Assembly (NCBI GenBank): GCA_002700365.1
Contig: PADB01000009.1
Location: 1-64,000 of the forward strand
Source: Kordiimonas sp.
GTDB lineage: Bacteria > Pseudomonadota > Alphaproteobacteria > Sphingomonadales > Emcibacteraceae
DNA: 64,000 nucleotides
Direction: 5' to 3'
The translations under genes were made by a program, and so were the position numbers. Below the pieces are notes generated by a model. The model worked only from the letters and a program-made list of their open reading frames with translations. It did not search any database and was not told where the DNA came from. Shown in pieces: positions 7,861-17,229 of this stretch (its first letter is position 1; each line of letters begins with the position of its first letter).

Positions 7861-8622
7861 TTAATGTTTCAAAATCCAGTCAACCGCTTCAACGACATCG
7901 GCCACAACGGCTGTCGGTGGTGGCGTCACCCCAGCTTCTGCGCCGCGGCGATATTTCCCTGTCCGCACCAAAACACCATCCATACCCAACGCCATCGCCC
8001 CCGCCACATCGGCTTCCGCATCGTCCCCCACCATAACAATATCCGTTACTTCACAATGCACTGACCCTGCCGCACTCAGAAAAAAGTCCGGGCTGGGCTT
8101 CCCAAACACCAATGCGTCCAGACCACAGGCATGCTCCAATGCCGTAACAAAAGGCCCCGCATCCATACAAAGCTCACCGTCCTGATTACGATAATAACGA
8201 TTTCGTGCCAAAGCCAAAAGTGGCGCCCCCTCCATCAGCAGACGGAAGGCCTTATTCAGCGCGTTATACGAAAACTTTTCCGCGGCATCCGCCACCACCA
8301 CAGCCTGACCTTCACTACCGTCTAAATCGGCGAATTCCACCGCCAGGTCATCGCTGGTCAACAGATAAGGTTTCAAATTATGGTCCTGCAAATACTGACG
8401 TGCGGCATGGGAAGGCAGGAATAACTCCTCTCCCTTCACATTAAGACCCATGGTTGAAAGTTTGTCCTGCACTTGCTGCGTCGAAATCTGCGTCGTGTTG
8501 CTGACATAACGCACAGGCAACCCGGCAGCCTTAAGACGTCGAATAGCCTCAATTGCACCTGGCACCATCTCATCACCAAGATAGACAACGCCGGATAAAT
8601 CCAAAAAAACAGCCTTAGCCAT
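7861..8622 (-). CDS. HAD-superfamily phosphatase, subfamily IIA (NagD/LHPP-like)
   Basis: Starting at the internal ATG at 8622, residues [17 protein letters not shown], the product is 253 residues, typical of the family. An upstream ATG at 8652 would add ten residues not expected in the family. Motif I is [12 protein letters not shown], with the second aspartate replaced by S (DLS instead of DxD). Motif II is VSNTT, a lysine lies in FGKPSPDFF, and motif IV is [13 protein letters not shown]. The DLS in motif I resembles the LHPP branch, where DxS occurs. The substrate is likely a small phosphoester and cannot be specified. It lies upstream of mnmA on the same strand. Confidence 0.82.
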   Translation of the reverse strand: MAKAVFLDLSGVVYLGDEMVPGAIEAIRRLKAAGLPVRYVSNTTQISTQQVQDKLSTMGLNVKGEELFLPSHAARQYLQDHNLKPYLLTSDDLAVEFADLDGSEGQAVVVADAAEKFSYNALNKAFRLLMEGAPLLALARNRYYRNQDGELCMDAGPFVTALEHACGLDALVFGKPSPDFFLSAAGSVHCEVTDIVMVGDDAEADVAGAMALGMDGVLVRTGKYRRGAEAGVTPPPTAVVADVVEAVDWILKH

Positions 8623-8701
8623 CGACCAATCCTTTCTGATTGCCCTCCCCACGGATGTTTTTTTCTAATGATTATAACTTATTTTTTCATTTTTGTTGAT
8701 T

Positions 8702-8718
8702 CTGCTGGATGCCAGCAG
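8702..8718. other. Perfect 7-bp hairpin downstream of flgL
   Basis: CTGCTGG-ATG-CCAGCAG forms a stable hairpin 20 bases past the flgL stop. No T run follows on the minus strand, so it is not a canonical intrinsic terminator. It could end or stabilise the flgKL transcript. Confidence 0.35.
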
Positions 8719-8738
8719 CACCCACCACCCTAAAAACT

Positions 8739-9662
8739 CTAGAGATAATTCAACAAACTCAGCTTTCCTAATTCGCCTACAATGCTGTAGGACACCTCTA
8801 GGGCCACCTGATCGTTCTGCAACCGGGTCACCGCTTCCGTCAAATCAACATCTTCAATGTCAGAAATGAAAATCTCTAAAAAGTTGGCATTTGACTGGTG
8901 TTGCGCCACCTTATCTTCAAGATTGGCGTTACGTGTGCCATTTTCCGCAATCACGTTACGCAATCCCTCAATCGCCGTATCAAGATTCAGCAACTCCGCC
9001 TGCAAAAAAGACTTTTGGGCTGATGTCAGTTCCCCCTCTATCGGACCATTAACCCCGTCATCATATTCAGCGATAGTTTTCATAACAGCAAAAATATCAC
9101 TGGCAATCTCATCCGCCAGCAATCCGTATTCAACAGTCGTCCCCTCATCTATGCGGGCCGCGGGACGTTTCTGGTCATTTTGAAACAGGCTGTTGGCTGT
9201 TGGTGCATTAATCAGGTCTGTGAGCCCTATAGCATCCACGGGTTTCACGTCGCTACGCGACCCGGAAAACATATAAACGCCCCCAATATTGGAATTCAGC
9301 GCACCGACCAAGTTCTGAAAGGTCACATCCAGTGCCTCACGAAATGTATAGGCCTCGCCTTGCCCTATGGTATCGATCATTGTCTGACGTAAATCATCAA
9401 CCACCGTTTCCATATTTGATAAATGCTGATCGTTCGTGTCCAACTGTCTTAAGACCTGACTGGTTGACGATTTATAACTCTCTGTCCTGCTCAAAAGCGA
9501 CTTGGCCCCCAGTAGCGTATTCGCTTCGCGGCTAAACCCGCTGTACTGGTTAGACTTCTTGCCGGTATTGATCTGTGTCTGGTCTTCAAAAACCTTGCTT
9601 TGGTTCGTCAGTAAGCTGTTGACCATCGCCTGATTATGACCAAAACTGGAAACACGTGTCAT
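8739..9662 (-). CDS. flgL: Flagellar hook-filament junction protein FlgL (HAP3)
   Basis: The 307-residue product is the second junction protein between hook and filament. The N-terminus (TRVSSFGHNQAMVNSLLTNQ) and C-terminus (LTEAVTRLQNDQVALEVSYSIVGEL) form the flagellin-like coiled-coil D0/D1 ends. The centre (GGVYMFSGSRSDVKPV) has the FlgL-type FSGS motif. There is no signal peptide, as expected for flagellar type III export. It lies 20 bases downstream of flgK, so the two are co-transcribed, probably from the sigma-54-type site at 12035-12050. Confidence 0.93.
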   Translation of the reverse strand: MTRVSSFGHNQAMVNSLLTNQSKVFEDQTQINTGKKSNQYSGFSREANTLLGAKSLLSRTESYKSSTSQVLRQLDTNDQHLSNMETVVDDLRQTMIDTIGQGEAYTFREALDVTFQNLVGALNSNIGGVYMFSGSRSDVKPVDAIGLTDLINAPTANSLFQNDQKRPAARIDEGTTVEYGLLADEIASDIFAVMKTIAEYDDGVNGPIEGELTSAQKSFLQAELLNLDTAIEGLRNVIAENGTRNANLEDKVAQHQSNANFLEIFISDIEDVDLTEAVTRLQNDQVALEVSYSIVGELGKLSLLNYL

Positions 9663-9682
9663 GTTAGTACCTCATCTTTCCC

Positions 9683-11794
9683 TTAGACGACCCGAAGCAG
9701 CGCATCATATAATTCCTGCGCTACCGTCAATAATCGCGCCGATGCATTATAGGCTTGCTGATAAATCACCATATCCGACAGTTCTTCATCAAGGTTCACG
9801 CCAGAAATATCAGCATTCCGTGTTGTCAATTCATCCAATAGAGCACTGGAATCACTTTCCAGGTCATGTGCGGCACTAGACCGCAATCCAAAATCTGCTA
9901 ATACGGATGACGCATACTGTCCCATCGTGGCATTCATACTCGTCAATCCGCCAGATGCCTCAAATGCAATTTGTCTTGTTTCCAATTGCTGCAGGGCTAC
10001 GGCCCCTGCCTGATCGCCCACACTTAAGGCAGATTGCCCCACAACAGCCGTCTGATCGAATTTACCCAGTGCCAGATACGCTGCGTCCTCCCGGATACGG
10101 CTTTCCACCCGCACATCACGGGCAGGGTCTGAGTCATAGCGGTGCCCGATCCCGAAAAAGCGCGATATACTGATCCCTGTCGCGCCCCGGCTGGTGGTAT
10201 CAGCGGTCACATTAAGACTGATATCGCCTGCACCAGCCTTTGGCGTCATGATAAATTCCCCATTTGCAGACAAAGAAAAGACCGCATAGGTTCCGAGCGG
10301 GCTGCTATTCAGGTCATTCAAAATGTCATTGTTTGATGTTCCTGCAATGGTCAGCGTATATTCCGCAACAGTATTTCCCCCAGGCCGCCCTAACACAAAG
10401 TTGGCCGTGCCACCCGGTGTGAAACCATGATTATCGCCTAACTGCACCCCGGTTTCAAAATGCGCCGGCACGCGTGACGTCAACAAATCGTTCATCCCGA
10501 AGAAATGGGAAAAACCGCGTCCTGAACGGCTGCTGGGATCCCCATCAGTCTGGGCGATAACCACCCCGTGTGTGGCATTGTTCGCCGTAAAGCTCATTAC
10601 CCCGTCCACAAAAGATAACGTGCCATTCCCCCCCAGACCTGCGTTCACAGTCGTCAGAACATCATTGATCGTCCCGCCGGGGAAGCTATCAAAATCCACA
10701 TCAACCCTGCTGACCACATTACCTTGACTATCGGTGATGGCAAACACCGCCTCTCCGGTAAAATGGTGTAAGTCATTTGCCAAAAGGCCGCTATTGTCCC
10801 CCACCAGACTATTTGGCCCCGGATAAGCCGCATTGGCATTGTGAATAGCGTTGACTTGGTCCACATAGGCTGATGCCAATGTGCCAATCTCTGCCGCCAT
10901 ATCCGGCAGGATCACATCGCGCATATCCAACAGGCCCTTCAGGCGGCCAGACAGGATATTCCCTCCAAGCTCTCCTCGTGACAGCCCGGTCTCGCCGGAA
11001 ATGGGATCAACTTCATGCAATGTAATAGGGGGAAAGTTTGTTTCCGCCGTAACCGTGCCCGGCGCATTATATTGCAACTCCATGCGGGTCGTTCCCAACA
11101 GCATCACCCCGGATGAAGTCGTCACCTGTATACCGCCGTTGCTGGTCTTGGATGTGCTGATATCAATAATCTCAGACAATTGACCCAAAGCCTGGGCACG
11201 CTGTTCTTCCAATGCACCGGCATCGTTGCCCATGACCTGTTGCTGAATAATCAATGGGTTTAATCGTTCAATCCGTTCCAATAGTGTATTGGCTTTGTCA
11301 ATTAATTCATCCAGTTGATTACTGGCTTCCCCACGTAAATTCTGTATTTCCCGCGTCAGGTAATCTAATTCTTTGCCATATTCATCGTAGGCGGAAATCG
11401 TTGTCGTCCGCAGCGTTGTGGATGAAGGGGTAATCGCAGCCTCTGCCAGCTCCCGATATACATTATCTAACTTACCCCCTAAGGAATCGTTTTCGGTCGG
11501 ATTACCTAACAATATTTCCAATCGGTTATGAAATTCACGCTCTACCGCATACCGATCCGCTTCTGAGGTTGCCGCTCTTTTCGCATCAACAAGAAACTCA
11601 TCAATGACCCTGTTAATGCCAGATACCTTTACGCCGCCGGCCTTCGTACCCGAAACAATTACTTCTTGTTGCATTTCCTGCCGTGCATAGCCCGGCGTAT
11701 TGACGTTTGCCACATTATTTGATGTGGTGCGCAACCCCGCCTGTGAAGTAAACAGTCCGGACAAGGAATGACTGATAATTGTATTAATGCTCAT
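9683..11794 (-). CDS. flgK: Flagellar hook-associated protein FlgK (HAP1)
   Basis: The 703-residue product caps the hook and joins it to FlgL. The N-terminus has the rod/hook-family signature (LFTSQAGLRTTSNNVANVNTPGYARQ). The C-terminus has the paired signature (LSDMVIYQQAYNASARLLTVAQELYDALLRVV). The central part is long and beta-rich and makes the protein longer than the enterobacterial form (about 550 residues), which is common in alphaproteobacteria. It is the first gene of flgKL. The transcript appears to carry a leader of more than 200 bases. Confidence 0.94.
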   Translation of the reverse strand: MSINTIISHSLSGLFTSQAGLRTTSNNVANVNTPGYARQEMQQEVIVSGTKAGGVKVSGINRVIDEFLVDAKRAATSEADRYAVEREFHNRLEILLGNPTENDSLGGKLDNVYRELAEAAITPSSTTLRTTTISAYDEYGKELDYLTREIQNLRGEASNQLDELIDKANTLLERIERLNPLIIQQQVMGNDAGALEEQRAQALGQLSEIIDISTSKTSNGGIQVTTSSGVMLLGTTRMELQYNAPGTVTAETNFPPITLHEVDPISGETGLSRGELGGNILSGRLKGLLDMRDVILPDMAAEIGTLASAYVDQVNAIHNANAAYPGPNSLVGDNSGLLANDLHHFTGEAVFAITDSQGNVVSRVDVDFDSFPGGTINDVLTTVNAGLGGNGTLSFVDGVMSFTANNATHGVVIAQTDGDPSSRSGRGFSHFFGMNDLLTSRVPAHFETGVQLGDNHGFTPGGTANFVLGRPGGNTVAEYTLTIAGTSNNDILNDLNSSPLGTYAVFSLSANGEFIMTPKAGAGDISLNVTADTTSRGATGISISRFFGIGHRYDSDPARDVRVESRIREDAAYLALGKFDQTAVVGQSALSVGDQAGAVALQQLETRQIAFEASGGLTSMNATMGQYASSVLADFGLRSSAAHDLESDSSALLDELTTRNADISGVNLDEELSDMVIYQQAYNASARLLTVAQELYDALLRVV

Positions 11795-12034
11795 ATGGAT
11801 ATCTCCGCGGATGGATATCGCTGTTTTCTATGGCCAGGCACTTCCTGCCGCACTCCGTGCTGAAGACCGGTAACTCTTACCGCCTTAACTGATATCCCCA
11901 ATGCCATAGATTTCATGGCAGGACACATCATAACGCTTTGTTTTTTATTATATATTTTCAAGGTCATATAAAAATTCTTCAACAAGTTCGCAGTGAAATT
12001 ATCTCCGGCCTTTAAGACACTACACTGCAACGAA

Positions 12035-12050
12035 TGCAAAGTTGGGGCCA
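12035..12050 (-). promoter_or_regulatory. Sigma-54-type promoter directed at flgK-flgL
   Basis: On the minus strand the site reads TGGCCCCAACTTTGCA. GG and GC are 10 bases apart, with the TGGC and TTTGCA elements of the -24/-12 consensus (TGGCAC-N5-TTGCA). It points toward flgK, whose start is about 240 bases away. Flagellar late genes in alphaproteobacteria are commonly sigma-54 dependent, and a matching activator (FlbD) is encoded at 22084. Confidence 0.65.
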
Positions 12051-12101
12051 AGAAGATCCAAACGGGCTTACACAAACAGACATTCCGCTGGGAAGCCGCT
12101 T

Positions 12102-12243
12102 TTTTACCTGGATAACAAACGGCGCTTTTTTACCTGGATAAGAAGACACATTTTTTACCTAGATAATTTTATCTGGATAAGAAGAGTTACCTGGATAAGA
12201 AGCCGCATTTTTTTTACCTGGATAAGAAGAGTTGTCTGGATAT
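12102..12243. repeat. Array of seven degenerate TACCTGGATAAGAAG repeats between divergent sigma-54-type promoters
   Basis: The 9-base core CCTGGATAA or a close variant occurs at 12107, 12133, 12158 (CCTAGATAA), 12172 (TCTGGATAA), 12190, 12217 and 12235 (TCTGGATAT), all in the same orientation. Spacings are 26, 25, 14, 18, 27 and 18 bases. Full units are preceded by T runs and followed by GAAG. The spacing is not a multiple of three and the surrounding frames lack a gene, so this is a DNA-level repeat. Its placement suits an enhancer region serving both promoters, but that is inference. The rest of the 11795-12486 gap holds no gene. Confidence 0.8.
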
Positions 12244-12424
12244 ACAGAGTTGTTTTCTTCTTCGTCACGACACCACCACCCCCTTAACCGTGCATCGCCT
12301 TTGCCGGACGTGATATTCTTGCCCGGCAGAAATCGCCTTATCCGCAAGAAACAATATCAACGTCTGCCGCCCATAATTCATGATAGCCTATTAATATCAA
12401 TAAGTTATAATAAACTCTCGTGTC

Positions 12425-12440
12425 TGGCCCGCATCTTGCT
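12425..12440 (+). promoter_or_regulatory. Sigma-54-type promoter for fliK-flgD-flgE
   Basis: TGGCCCGCATCTTGCT matches the -24/-12 consensus very well, with GG and GC 10 bases apart. It lies 47 bases before the fliK ATG at 12487. This leaves a short leader for the fliK-flgD-flgE transcript. Confidence 0.72.
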
Positions 12441-12486
12441 TATTTCGATGACGAGATAAATTTCTATCGGGATAACCGGAATACAC

Positions 12487-14361
12487 ATGACCATACCGAC
12501 ATCACATTTCAGCACCATGGAGCAATTGCTGCCGCCCCCTGCAACGGGGTCGCAGGCGCATGCCTCTGCTGCAAAAGAGATGTCACACACAGATGGAAGT
12601 CCCCAAAAACAAAGTTTCGAAGACCATCTTGCGGATCACACAAATAAGAATGATGCCGCAGCTGAAAAAAAGCAGGCTGGCCAATCCCCGATCGAAACGC
12701 CGCCGACTGATAAAGGCACCCATCACGCCCGGAATGAACCTGCGGACCAAAGACCGGGCCACACATCAGCCCCGACTGAAGACGTAAACTCTCAATCCTT
12801 TGGTATTCATATGACCCAAAGGACCACCCCGGAACATGGCACCGCGATAGCATCGCCCCTGCTGCAAGAGGTTCTGGGCCAGAACCAGTCTCCAGCTCGT
12901 GGTACAGAGCAGGGTACTGGGGCAGACGATCACCTTGGTCCTGTTTCCACTGTTGACACCCCGGATACGGCCGCAGCCCTAAGCTTATCTATAGCTGCGC
13001 AATCCCCTAACGGGCATACCCCCTTAACGGAAACACTCGCAAGCCCACAGGCTTCGGCATTGCCATTACCGCAGCCTCCCGCCCAAGGTGCCAACTCCCC
13101 CGTGTCCCCTGGACTATCTGCGGCGGTAATGACACCGACGCAACCAGCCGTGTCCGATACACCGCCTTTAGCTTCGCCTCACTTTAAGCCGGACGGTAAT
13201 CAGAACAATACTTCTCAGCCGCAATTCGTGACGATGACCGCCTCATCACCCTTTAAAACGCACGGGCAGCACACCCCTGATGCACCCAATGGGGCAAGCC
13301 TGCCTCATCAAGCGGCAACAGGATCCGCATCTACACCGCCGTCAGTAGTATCTGACGATAAAGCAGCTGTAATATCACACCCTGCTGCTGCCCCCGCAGA
13401 TCAACAACGCCTAAAGATAACAACGGCAACAGCCCCAACCGCCCCAAACATGGCCCAACAACCTGATTTGGCCGTTCCGCTGGCAATGGCAGCGGCCCCC
13501 AAAGGGCTGCAGCTTGCAGGTCTAAAACAGGGTAGTAACGCTGCCAAAGCAGAAAACCTCGCAACCCCTGCGCAATTAAATGATGCCCCGGCCGGTCTAA
13601 AGGATACATTTTCAACCAAAGCAGCCATCGCACAGTCAGTCGCCGCAGAACAAACAAATGCTGCCCGTCAGAATGTCGCAGCAGAGACTATTACAGCACA
13701 ACGGGTAACCACCCCGACACCCGGCTCATCCGCCCATCTTCCACATGCACAAGGGGGCATCAGTTCCTCGCAACCTCAGGCTTTACCAACATTACCCGCC
13801 GATTTTGCGGCTCACCTCCTGGCCAATAATTCCGATCCGGTAGCTGTATTGCCTTCGGGACACGGCACAGACACCGCACAAAGCCAGAATGTCGGCCTGA
13901 TGCGCATAGCTGCGGCATCCAAGTCCCCAATACATCTTCCTGTTGCGGATCAGATCGCGGTCAGCCTGACCCGGTCATTGCAGGACGGGCAAAATGAGTT
14001 CAGGTTGCGATTACATCCCGCAGAACTTGGACGTGTTGATGTCAAATTAGACATTACCGCCGATGGTCGGATCCAGGCGGTGCTGGCCACTGACAATGAA
14101 AAAACGCTGAACCTCCTGATGAGGGACCAATCTACTTTGGAACGCGCCTTGCAAAACGCTGGCCTGCAAACAGGTCAAGGCAGCCTCAACTTTAGCCTGC
14201 AACAGGGGGATGAAAAAGGACAGGATGGCCATTGGTCACAGCCAAATAATACCTTTTCCACGAACGCAAATAACGATGACCACGCTGCACTGTCTCCGGC
14301 CCTCATTCACGAACAGATTAATATGATGATCGCGGACGGTAATGTGGACATTCGGATTTAA
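12487..14361 (+). CDS. fliK: Flagellar hook-length control protein FliK
   Basis: The 624-residue product measures hook length and triggers the export switch in the flagellar type III apparatus. Residues 1 to about 480 are low-complexity, rich in Ala, Pro, Gln, Ser and Thr, as in FliK ruler regions. The C-terminal Flg_hook domain is clear at about 490-590 (FRLRLHPAELGRVDVKLDI, then LRALQNAGL-type helix and a Gln-rich tail). It opens the fliK-flgD-flgE operon, fitting its role with hook cap and hook protein. The sigma-54-type promoter lies just upstream. Confidence 0.92.
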   Translation: MTIPTSHFSTMEQLLPPPATGSQAHASAAKEMSHTDGSPQKQSFEDHLADHTNKNDAAAEKKQAGQSPIETPPTDKGTHHARNEPADQRPGHTSAPTEDVNSQSFGIHMTQRTTPEHGTAIASPLLQEVLGQNQSPARGTEQGTGADDHLGPVSTVDTPDTAAALSLSIAAQSPNGHTPLTETLASPQASALPLPQPPAQGANSPVSPGLSAAVMTPTQPAVSDTPPLASPHFKPDGNQNNTSQPQFVTMTASSPFKTHGQHTPDAPNGASLPHQAATGSASTPPSVVSDDKAAVISHPAAAPADQQRLKITTATAPTAPNMAQQPDLAVPLAMAAAPKGLQLAGLKQGSNAAKAENLATPAQLNDAPAGLKDTFSTKAAIAQSVAAEQTNAARQNVAAETITAQRVTTPTPGSSAHLPHAQGGISSSQPQALPTLPADFAAHLLANNSDPVAVLPSGHGTDTAQSQNVGLMRIAAASKSPIHLPVADQIAVSLTRSLQDGQNEFRLRLHPAELGRVDVKLDITADGRIQAVLATDNEKTLNLLMRDQSTLERALQNAGLQTGQGSLNFSLQQGDEKGQDGHWSQPNNTFSTNANNDDHAALSPALIHEQINMMIADGNVDIRI

Positions 14362-14388
14362 GATGCAAGGAATTGACGGGACAATAAC

Positions 14389-15060
14389 ATGGAAATAATC
14401 GCCGCCACACAATCACAAAAAAGCGCGTCAACCAGTGATAATGCTGCCGCAAGTCTTGCGGATGATTTTGATACTTTCCTGCAATTGCTGACAACACAGT
14501 TACAGTATCAAGACCCCCTTGACCCATTGGATTCGAATGAATTCACCGATCAGCTCGTGAGCTTCACTGGCGTCGAACAATCCATCGAGACCAATAAAAA
14601 CTTGGAACAGATTCTGGGGGAAATGCAACAAAATGATATGTCCGGTGCTTTAAATTACCTGGGGCGTGCCGTAACAATCGACAGCGCCACAACCGGCCTT
14701 AAAAACGGGGCCGCCGAATGGGAATATAGTTTGGCTGGTAACGCCAATACCACCTCCATCACAATTCGGGATGGTAAGAATAAAATCGTTCATGAAGATT
14801 ACGGTCAAACCGCCGCTGGCCTACATCAATACAGCTGGACCCCACCAGAAGGTGTAGCTGGCCCCTTTACAATGGATATCAGTGCCGAAACTTCAGCAGA
14901 AGTTGCAATCCAAACAACCATCAGTTCTAACGGCGTCATCGATAGCATCGAAACGCTCGAGGGGAACACATATTTAAGTACGAATGGACTGCTCGTTGAT
15001 CCCAGCCGGATCATCGCCGTCCGTGACATTACACCGTCTGCCGCAGAAAACGGCAGCTAA
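14389..15060 (+). CDS. flgD: Flagellar hook cap protein FlgD
   Basis: The 223-residue product is the scaffold needed for hook polymerisation. The N-terminal export and interaction region is typical (DFDTFLQLLTTQLQYQDPLDPLDSNEFTDQLVSFTGVEQ when read in parts). The C-terminal half holds the Ig-like/tudor domain (GLHQYSWTPPEGVAGPFTM). It sits 27 bases downstream of fliK and 87 bases before flgE. Confidence 0.95.
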   Translation: MEIIAATQSQKSASTSDNAAASLADDFDTFLQLLTTQLQYQDPLDPLDSNEFTDQLVSFTGVEQSIETNKNLEQILGEMQQNDMSGALNYLGRAVTIDSATTGLKNGAAEWEYSLAGNANTTSITIRDGKNKIVHEDYGQTAAGLHQYSWTPPEGVAGPFTMDISAETSAEVAIQTTISSNGVIDSIETLEGNTYLSTNGLLVDPSRIIAVRDITPSAAENGS

Positions 15061-15147
15061 AGGCAAGAGAACAGCCATGTTCAAAATCACAATCACGAAC
15101 AAAAGTAGAAATATCGCCTTTTATTTCGTGAAACAAGGAGTAACAAA

Positions 15148-16509
15148 ATGAGCCTTTATGCTTCGCTGTATTCCGGCGTGTCCGGACTGACCGCTTATTC
15201 CAGCTCACTGGGAACAATTTCTGACAACATCGCCAACGTAAACACTGTTGGCTATAAGGAAACACGGTCACAATTTTCTACTTTGGTCACAGAGTCAAAG
15301 TCCACCACCAGCTATTCTCCTGGCGGGGTGCAATCCCTGCCACAAAGCCTGATTAGTCGTCAGGGGCTTCTGCAGTCTTCTGCATCAGCCACAGATCTCA
15401 GTATTGACGGATCTGGCTTCTTTGTTGTGGGCGAGACACCGGACGAAGTATTCGCTAACTCTTCCATCAGCTTCACACGGGCGGGATCATTTACTCCCGA
15501 TGATGAAGGGTATTTGAAAAATACCGCCGGACTTTACCTGTTGGGCTTCCCTATTGACGAAAATGGGAATATTCCCGTTAACCGTGAAGTCGGCTCACTC
15601 GACCCTATTAATGTATCCGGCCTGACCGGGACCGCAGAAGCCACAACAGAAGTCACTGTTCGAGCTAACCTGCAATCCTCTCTGACGCCAAGCGTCCAGG
15701 CCGCCACTTATGACGCCACAGTCCCAGCGACATCTATTGCCAGTGGTAGTGTTTCCGCTGATTTCCAACGAAACGTACAGGTCTTTGACGAACAAGGCGG
15801 TACCCATACCGTCACGATTGCCGCTCTGAAACAGGACCCCACACAAGTCGGCCAGGCCGTTAACCAGTGGTTTGTGGAAATTTTTGTGGAACCCGCCACA
15901 GATATTACGCCCGGTGTCGGGCTTCACAATGGCCAAATTGCTACCGGAACTCTGGCATTTAATTCGGACGGGACTATTGACCACAGTAACACCTCTGCCG
16001 CCTTGTTGAACGCGGTACCAATTTCTTGGACCAATGGAGCCACACAAAGCGACATCGCCTTCGATCTGGGAACAGATGCCACTAATGATGGCTTTACACA
16101 ATTTGACAGCCTGTCCACATTGATCTCCTCATCTGTGAACGGGGCTGTCTTCGGGAACGTGACAGGTGTGAATATCAATGACGAAGGAATCGTTACCGCC
16201 TTGTTTGATAACGGCTTAACACGGGAAGTCTACCAACTCCCCATCGCGACCTTCCAAAACCCGGATGGTCTGAACAGACGGCAGGGTAACTCCTATACAC
16301 GTTCCGACCAATCCGGAACTTTCGCCTTACAATTGGCGGGGACGGGCGGCGCAGGCTTTGTGGCCCCCTCTACATTGGAAGCCTCAACCGTGGATTTGGG
16401 TAATGAATTCACGCAGCTCATTACCACGCAGCGGGCTTATGCCGCGAGCACCCGTATTATTACAACGGCAGATGAAATGCTGAACGAACTCAATAATATC
16501 AAACGATAA
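15148..16509 (+). CDS. flgE: Flagellar hook protein FlgE
   Basis: The 453-residue product polymerises into the hook. The N-terminus has the rod/hook signature (SGVSGLTAYSSSLGTISDNIANVNTVGYKE). The C-terminus has the matching helix (TLEASTVDLGNEFTQLITTQ, then RAYAASTRIITTADEMLNEL). Middle FlgE domains carry the SIDGSGFFVV stretch. GGAG in CAAGGAGTAACAAAATG supports the start. The gene closes the operon and is followed by an intrinsic terminator. Confidence 0.96.
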   Translation: MSLYASLYSGVSGLTAYSSSLGTISDNIANVNTVGYKETRSQFSTLVTESKSTTSYSPGGVQSLPQSLISRQGLLQSSASATDLSIDGSGFFVVGETPDEVFANSSISFTRAGSFTPDDEGYLKNTAGLYLLGFPIDENGNIPVNREVGSLDPINVSGLTGTAEATTEVTVRANLQSSLTPSVQAATYDATVPATSIASGSVSADFQRNVQVFDEQGGTHTVTIAALKQDPTQVGQAVNQWFVEIFVEPATDITPGVGLHNGQIATGTLAFNSDGTIDHSNTSAALLNAVPISWTNGATQSDIAFDLGTDATNDGFTQFDSLSTLISSSVNGAVFGNVTGVNINDEGIVTALFDNGLTREVYQLPIATFQNPDGLNRRQGNSYTRSDQSGTFALQLAGTGGAGFVAPSTLEASTVDLGNEFTQLITTQRAYAASTRIITTADEMLNELNNIKR

Positions 16510-16548
16510 TATAGCGAATATTTTCTCGCACTTCTCCATTTCCACATA

Positions 16549-16580
16549 AGCAGCTATGCCACGGCATAGCTGCTTTTTTT
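16549..16580 (+). terminator. Intrinsic terminator after flgE
   Basis: AGCAGCTATGCC and GGCATAGCTGCT form a 12-base inverted repeat with a very short loop, followed by a run of T. It ends the fliK-flgD-flgE transcript. Confidence 0.9.
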
Positions 16581-16714
16581 GTCCTCTGCCCCCAGGGGCA
16601 TCCACGCCATTTCATAATTTTAGTCAAATTAACGTCTCAATAACCACGTTCATTAGCGGTTTATTAAAAGAGTCTGCGTAGTCTGTATGTACGAAACTAA
16701 TGAACGGAGACAAG

Positions 16715-17005
16715 ATGATAATGAGCGACGCACAGGATAACCCCAAGCTGAAGGTTATCGGGCCAACAGGACGGCCATTGCGACTCGAAGACCTGCCACC
16801 GGCCAACACTAAACGTTGGGTGATCCGGCGTAAGGCGGAAGTCGTGGCAGCCGTGCGCGGTGGTTTACTATCGTTGGAAGACGCCTGTCGAAAATACACA
16901 TTATCAGTAGAAGAATTTCTATCCTGGCAGCGGGCCATAGACCAAAACGGCCTTCCTGGTTTGCGCATTACCCGCGTGCAAGAATACCGCGGCGATGAAA
17001 ATTAA
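16715..17005 (+). CDS. sciP: CtrA inhibitor SciP (DUF1153)
   Basis: The 96-residue product (from the ATG at 16715, 5 bases after GGAG; 16700 and 16721 are alternatives) matches the DUF1153 helix-turn-helix family along its length. Its core is KVIGPTGRPLRLEDLPP, then TKRWVIRRKAEVVAAVRGGL, then LEDACRKYTLSVEEFLSWQ. In Caulobacter, SciP binds CtrA and blocks transcription from CtrA-dependent promoters. It stands alone between flgE and fliF, about 15 kb from ctrA, and upstream of a CtrA-like site before fliF. Confidence 0.92.
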   Translation: MIMSDAQDNPKLKVIGPTGRPLRLEDLPPANTKRWVIRRKAEVVAAVRGGLLSLEDACRKYTLSVEEFLSWQRAIDQNGLPGLRITRVQEYRGDEN

Positions 17006-17192
17006 GATTTATCCATCCAGCATTTCGGATTCGCAAAGAATCAATATCAATTTTTACCGGACGAATCTTGCTTCAGGGCCCTCAGCACAAAAATATAACA
17101 AAATATAGTGTGTAGATAAAAAAAATACACAACAGGTAGTTTTTCGCAGTTTTCCTAATTATATTAGATTTTTCTAATTATAAAAATAAAAA

Positions 17193-17213
17193 ACTAGGCA
17201 ATTTTTGCCTAGT
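17193..17213. other. Perfect 9-bp inverted repeat upstream of fliF
   Basis: ACTAGGCAA-TTT-TTGCCTAGT lies in an AT-rich gap. On the minus strand a T-rich tract follows, so it resembles a leftward terminator, but no leftward gene precedes it. On the plus strand no T run follows. It abuts the CtrA-like site and could be an operator or a barrier to read-through. The rest of the 17006-17327 gap is AT-rich without a gene. Confidence 0.5.
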
Positions 17214-17214
17214 A

Positions 17215-17229
17215 TTAACTTCTGATTTA
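17215..17229 (+). promoter_or_regulatory. CtrA-box candidate upstream of fliF
   Basis: TTAA-N7-TTTA (17215-17229) differs by one base from the full CtrA consensus TTAA-N7-TTAA. It lies about 100 bases before the GTG start of fliF, a gene under CtrA control in Caulobacter. A single degenerate match in AT-rich DNA is weak evidence alone. Confidence 0.4.

Noticed and set aside
12042-12287. An 81-codon open frame with repeated FTWIRR-like peptides
   Set aside because: It is created by the DNA repeat array, whose spacing is not in steps of three; it has no ribosome-binding site and lies in a promoter gap.
16629-16643. TTAA-N7-ATAA before sciP as a CtrA box
   Set aside because: One mismatch in AT-rich DNA and no supporting second element; kept only as a possibility.
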